Positions 25,907-32,165 of a stretch of DNA of 32,165 nucleotides are shown one piece after another. This DNA comes from Phycisphaeraceae bacterium (GTDB lineage: Bacteria; Planctomycetota; Phycisphaerae; Phycisphaerales; UBA1924), in NCBI GenBank assembly GCA_009827215.1, contig WUAJ01000003.1, positions 1 through 32,165 on the forward strand, in the 5' to 3' direction. The translations under genes and the position numbers were made by a program. Below the pieces are notes generated by a model that saw nothing but the letters and a program-made list of their open reading frames with translations, was not told the origin of the DNA and ran no database searches. Each line of letters begins with the position of its first letter. The stretch's first letter is position 1.

Positions 25907-26437
25907 TTACCCCTCGAGCTCAAGCGATTTGATGACGAGGGCTTGCTCGCCGGCGTGTCGGATCGAGATTCGATATTCCCAGAGCCCGTTCGTGTGCATG
26001 CCTTGGAGACGGGATTGGTATTGACCTGCGCCGCCGTGCTGGAGGATGTTGGTGAAGGTATCGCGTGCGTTGGACTGCGCGAAGCAAGTGATCTCCACGA
26101 GTGAGTCTTCGATCGGATTGTTGTCCTGATCGAGGATCATGACGGAAACGAGCCGTGATCCGACGGGATCAAGGACTGGCGATGCACTGACACGGACATC
26201 CCATCCGAGACGATCAGCGGTGTTGAGCATTTTCTTTTCGCTGTCCCAGTCAAGTGAGCGGGCGTAGTAGTCGGGTTCCACGGCGTGTGATCCCTTGCGA
26301 GCCCCCATCACTCCGGTGGTGATGATGAGTGTTGCAGAGAAAACGAACATAAGAACGATCGCGACGGGCCAATGGAGTCCCTTCTCAAAGAATGTGCGGT
26401 TGTCTTTTTGAGTGCTGTTGGTTTGGTTGTTACCCAT
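25907..26437 (-). CDS. ccoH: FixH/CcoH family protein
   Basis: WPVAIVLMFVFSATLIITTGVMGARKGSHAVEPDYYARSLDWD. Confidence 0.8.
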   Translation of the reverse strand: MGNNQTNSTQKDNRTFFEKGLHWPVAIVLMFVFSATLIITTGVMGARKGSHAVEPDYYARSLDWDSEKKMLNTADRLGWDVRVSASPVLDPVGSRLVSVMILDQDNNPIEDSLVEITCFAQSNARDTFTNILQHGGAGQYQSRLQGMHTNGLWEYRISIRHAGEQALVIKSLELEG

Positions 26438-27875
26438 CGGAGTTGCTCTCTTCCGGAGTGATTGTAGGTTCGCGGTATTTCGGGCCTTTCATCTCGAAGA
26501 CCATGTCTTTGGAGAACTCTTGGCCGTCGGAGATGTTGATGGTGATCTCGATCTGTCCTGAGGTGAAGACTTGAGGGTCCGCGACGATCGGGAACTTCTG
26601 TGAGCCTTCTTTTCCAGGCTCGACGGTGAGGATGCCGTATCCATCTCCGACATGAACCCCTGCGGGATCGGTGATCGAGAGTGTGTACTCGGTGGGTTCC
26701 TCAGAACGGTTGGTGATGCGTGTGCGGAGCTGGTTGGTGATCTCACCTGATGGGAGTGTGTAGAACGGCAGACCCGCTTCGCGTCCGATCCATACTTCTG
26801 AGGTGCCTTTGGTGCTCAGGACATACAAGAATCCTGCGAAGACGAGCAGGAGGATCGCGGGATATACGAGAATGCGTGGACGGATAAGGTGACGGACATT
26901 GCCTCGCACGGCGTTCTCGGATGAGTAGCGGATCAATCCTCGCGGACGACCGATCTTGTCCATGATGGTGTTGCACGCGTCGATGCACTGGGCGCATCCG
27001 ATGCACTCGAGCTGTGGTCCCATGCGGATGTCGATCCCTGTGGGGCAGGTCTGGACGCACATGGTGCAGTCGATGCAGTCTCCGAGCACTGGGAGCGAGA
27101 CGTCGGACGAATCGGCGTCTTGAGTGGGCTTGCGTCGTTTCTTGCCTCGTGGTTCGCCGCGGGATTGGTCGTAGGTGACGATGAGCGAGTCTTGGTCGGT
27201 GAGCGCTCCTTGCATGCGTGCGTAGGGGCAGACGACGCAGCAGACCTGCTCGCGGAAGAACGCGAAGTCGAACATCATCAATCCGGTCGTCACGGCGACG
27301 ATCAGAAACGCTACTGGGTGGTTGAATGGTGATCCGAAGATCCAGTCGTTGACGGTCGAGGCGCCGACGAAGTAGGACAAGAAAGTCTGCGCGAGGTGCA
27401 GCGAGATCGCAAAGTACGCGATGTACATGAGCACGCGGCGGAGCCCGATGTTCTTGGGTTTCTTGCGTCCCGGACCTCCGATGAAGAGGCGCTCGATGGG
27501 ACGGTAGAGGAACTCCATATAGACAGTCTGGGGGCACATCCATCCGCACCACACGCGTCCGAAGAGCGCGGTGACGAGGAAGATGGTGAAGAACACCATG
27601 ATCATGAAGAGACCGAAGAGCAGCGTGTCTGTTGGGAGGAAGGTCTTCCCGAAGAAGGTGAACTCGCGGGTTCGGATGTCGAGGAGCATCGCGGGTTTGC
27701 CGTTGATCGGGATGAACGGGAGGAGGGAGTAGGTCGCGATGAGGAAGTACGCGACGGCGCGGCGCCAGTTGAGGAACTTGCCCGGCGAGAGCCTTGGACG
27801 GATCCATCGGCGTGATCCGTCATCGTTGAGCGTGGACAGGACCCGTTCGTTGGGTTTCAGAAGTGACTCAGACAT
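26430..27875 (-). CDS. ccoG: cbb3 oxidase accessory protein CcoG (RdxA/FixG), ferredoxin-type
   Basis: GRVWCGWMCPQTVYMEFLYRPIERL; CIDCTMCVQTCPTGIDIR; CIGCAQCIDACNTIMDK. Confidence 0.93.
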   Translation of the reverse strand: MSESLLKPNERVLSTLNDDGSRRWIRPRLSPGKFLNWRRAVAYFLIATYSLLPFIPINGKPAMLLDIRTREFTFFGKTFLPTDTLLFGLFMIMVFFTIFLVTALFGRVWCGWMCPQTVYMEFLYRPIERLFIGGPGRKKPKNIGLRRVLMYIAYFAISLHLAQTFLSYFVGASTVNDWIFGSPFNHPVAFLIVAVTTGLMMFDFAFFREQVCCVVCPYARMQGALTDQDSLIVTYDQSRGEPRGKKRRKPTQDADSSDVSLPVLGDCIDCTMCVQTCPTGIDIRMGPQLECIGCAQCIDACNTIMDKIGRPRGLIRYSSENAVRGNVRHLIRPRILVYPAILLLVFAGFLYVLSTKGTSEVWIGREAGLPFYTLPSGEITNQLRTRITNRSEEPTEYTLSITDPAGVHVGDGYGILTVEPGKEGSQKFPIVADPQVFTSGQIEITINISDGQEFSKDMVFEMKGPKYREPTITPEESNSDG

Positions 27876-27912
27876 CTATGAGACTCCCGCTCTCCTTTGC
27901 TGTCCTGCTGCA

Positions 27913-27944
27913 GTGGGAAACGATGTGATGGCGTTTCCACCATC
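27913..27944. promoter_or_regulatory. Intercistronic hairpin(s) between ccoP and ccoG
   Basis: GTGGGAAACG (27913-27922) / CGTTTCCAC (27932-27940); overlapping alternative GATGGCG-TTTC-CACCATC (27927-27944). Confidence 0.5.
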
Positions 27945-27960
27945 GCATCAGGGTGTGTGA

Positions 27961-28557
27961 TTAACCGCCTTGATCTGCGGAGATTGGTTCTGGGAATGGG
28001 GCGATTTCTTCGCCTTCTACGCCGCGTGGACCTTCGAGCATCTGTCCACGGAGTGATGCGACATATCCGACGACGAGTGCGATCTCATTCTCGTCGAGGA
28101 GGTTCACATTCGCGGGCATCGCTCCGTTCGCAGCGCCGTTTGTGATCACATCGATCATCCCTTCAAGATCCGTGAGGTTCTTGTAGTGGTTGTCGGTGAG
28201 GTTTGGTCCGATGAGTCCCTGTCCGTTTTTGTCGTGGCAGAGCACGCATGTCCCGGCGTAGACGGAGGCACCTTGCTCGAGCCAGTTCTCGTCACCCATG
28301 ACGGTGCGGACCTTGGTGATTGGATCATCGATGGTCATGAGCTGCGCGAACTGTTTCTCGATCGCGATCTGGCGTGTGTTCTCGAGTCGTGTGATGCGAT
28401 CGGGGATGAGCGGGGTCATGTGCCAGACGATGACATAGATGACGGACCAGATGATGGTGCCCCAGAAGATGAGGTGCCACCATCCTGGAGTGGGGTTGTC
28501 GTACTCCTGGATGCCGTCGTAGTTGTGGTCGAGCAGTTCTGGATTCTTCTCAGCCAT
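27961..28557 (-). CDS. ccoP: cbb3 oxidase subunit III (CcoP-like), apparently monoheme
   Basis: DNPTPGWWHLIFWGTIIWSVIYVIVWH N-terminus; single CVLCH heme motif. Confidence 0.88.
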   Translation of the reverse strand: MAEKNPELLDHNYDGIQEYDNPTPGWWHLIFWGTIIWSVIYVIVWHMTPLIPDRITRLENTRQIAIEKQFAQLMTIDDPITKVRTVMGDENWLEQGASVYAGTCVLCHDKNGQGLIGPNLTDNHYKNLTDLEGMIDVITNGAANGAMPANVNLLDENEIALVVGYVASLRGQMLEGPRGVEGEEIAPFPEPISADQGG

Positions 28558-28767
28558 GGGATGCCCCCTTGCCTGCTGGGTTGTGGATGTTGTCGGTGGA
28601 ACTCAGGTCGTAATCATCTTGGAGCGGGAGATTCGCTTGTCGATTGCTCTCGATCCTCGGCGTGCGGAGCACGGACCACATGATCAGCACGAACGCGACG
28701 AGGAAGAGGATGAGCGAGATGATCGGATAAATATCCAGATTCATGTTGGAGACGATGTCTGTGAAAC

Positions 28768-28771
<4 letters not shown>
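28550..28771 (-). CDS. ccoQ: cbb3 oxidase small subunit CcoQ-like
   Basis: Single-TM 73-aa protein located between CcoNO and CcoP. Confidence 0.7.
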
Positions 28772-31077
<2,306 letters not shown>

Positions 31078-31207
31078 TGTTCTTCTCCAGACTTCGTCCT
31101 GTGTGTGTGATTGGGGTACCGAACTCCAACCAACTTCCAGTGTAATTTCCCGGATTCGTTTTTGGCTTTGTCGGGCGTCACGCGCTCAAGAAACCAAAAA
31201 TGGATCC

Positions 31208-31250
31208 ATACGAGATCCGTATCGTATAACAGGAATCGTTCCTGTGTCAA
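31208..31250 (-). promoter_or_regulatory. Promoter/operator of the ccoNO cluster
   Basis: Minus-strand TTGACA (31250-31245), spacer holding ACAGGAA-CGA-TTCCTGT (31245-31229), -10-like ATACGA/TACGAT, second IR ATACG-N5-CGTAT (31208-31222). Confidence 0.5.
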
Positions 31251-31523
31251 CGATTGTGGCGTATTTTGATACATATATCCAGAATTACAGAAAAATCATC
31301 AAATGATGATACAGAGGCATGATTCGGTTCCTGTTTCGCGTGAAGTGTTCGATTTGGAGCCGATTTTTGCACACCCGTGCGTTCCTGCATCACGGTAATC
31401 AAGACCACACTTTCGGTGCATTCTCGGAGCTCTCCGAACGGTTGTAGGATAGATAAGTCCATCATTTACACAACATTGGCACTCTGGCACGGCGGAAGGG
31501 AACGAGGGGTCGATCTGTTCTCA

Positions 31524-32165
31524 ATGAACAGTGTTGAGCAATCATCGGGTTGTGGATTGATTGAGCGTGAAGGCGGGTTTGGGGGTGATTCGCCATTGAC
31601 CATCTCGCACTTACGGATGCTCGGATCAAGCGTCCAGAGTGCTCGTCCAGTACGCAAGGCTTCTGGGTACGCTCGGATGTCGGGATGGATGACATTGCTC
31701 GCAGGCGGAATGAGTGTGTTGTTCTCGATCGGATCGTTGCCTGGGATGATCCTGGGATTGGCGCTCGCGGGATTCGGAATGCGTGAACTCGGCCTGGCGC
31801 GCCGGATAGATCGGCTTGATGGCTCGGCACCGGTATGGCTCGCAATCAATCAGTTGATGTTGGGCGCGGTGCTTATTGCATACGCCGTGTACAAAGTCGC
31901 GACCTACGACAGCTCTGACTCGATGATCGCGGGATCCCTTGCATCGGACCCAACGATCGCGTCTTCACCAGAACTCGCGGGAACGATGGATCAACTCACG
32001 CAGATCGAGTACCTGCTGAGCATGGGGATCGCGGGCGTGCTTGTCGTTGTCGCGTTTGTCGTCCAAGGCGGTACGGCTTTGTACTACATCACCAAACGCA
32101 AGCGAGTCAACGAGCTGCGCACACACTGTCCAGAATGGGTGCTGCGGGTGCACGAGGTGATGAGT
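31524..32165 (+). CDS. Integral membrane hypothetical protein (3' truncated by window)
   Basis: Open from ATG 31524 to the window end: MNSVEQSSGCGLIEREGGFGGDSPLTISHLRML...GWMTLLAGGMSVLFSIGSLPGMILGLALAGFGMRELGLARRIDRLDG...; three or more TM segments. Confidence 0.65.
   Translation, partial: MNSVEQSSGCGLIEREGGFGGDSPLTISHLRMLGSSVQSARPVRKASGYARMSGWMTLLAGGMSVLFSIGSLPGMILGLALAGFGMRELGLARRIDRLDGSAPVWLAINQLMLGAVLIAYAVYKVATYDSSDSMIAGSLASDPTIASSPELAGTMDQLTQIEYLLSMGIAGVLVVVAFVVQGGTALYYITKRKRVNELRTHCPEWVLRVHEVMS

Noticed and set aside
31080-31320. FNR/Anr box upstream of ccoNO
   Set aside because: No TTGAT-N4-ATCAA with acceptable match was seen.

Overview
This 32 kb window is a gene-dense bacterial chromosomal segment. 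Gene content and protein styles suggest Planctomycetota, possibly Phycisphaerae-like: a PEP-CTERM-like tail, a CESCGYDL...CPECGG zinc ribbon, and many small conserved hypotheticals. That lineage call is inference. No rRNA, tRNA, CRISPR array or transposon was recognised. Left part: a DUF389-like C-terminus, a glycosyltransferase/ExbD/TonB-like cluster (-), a BFN-domain protein, a PEP-CTERM-like protein and TruD. Middle: a HAD hydrolase, a MarR/pirin/SnoaL locus, an MBL-fold hydrolase, EF-P, AroK, TrpF, a rhomboid protease with C-terminal repeats, citrate synthase, a TrkA-N K+ channel, bS21 and a 900-aa membrane pyrophosphatase. Right part: a long minus-strand cluster ccoNO(fused)-Q-P-G-H-SafE-I-S plus znuC/znuB-like metal ABC genes and a 61-aa protein. 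The most interesting non-coding signals are: (1) a near-perfect parS-like 16-mer inside truD that coincides with a gene-orientation-independent GC-skew sign switch, so it may be origin-proximal; (2) a nested-stem leader before citrate synthase; (3) a hairpin cluster after hppA with a micro-ORF carrying an unusually complete Shine-Dalgarno; (4) a duplicated TGTTGCAACA operator flanking marR; (5) an inverted repeat inside the cbb3 promoter. All calls come from reading the sequence; no database search was run.
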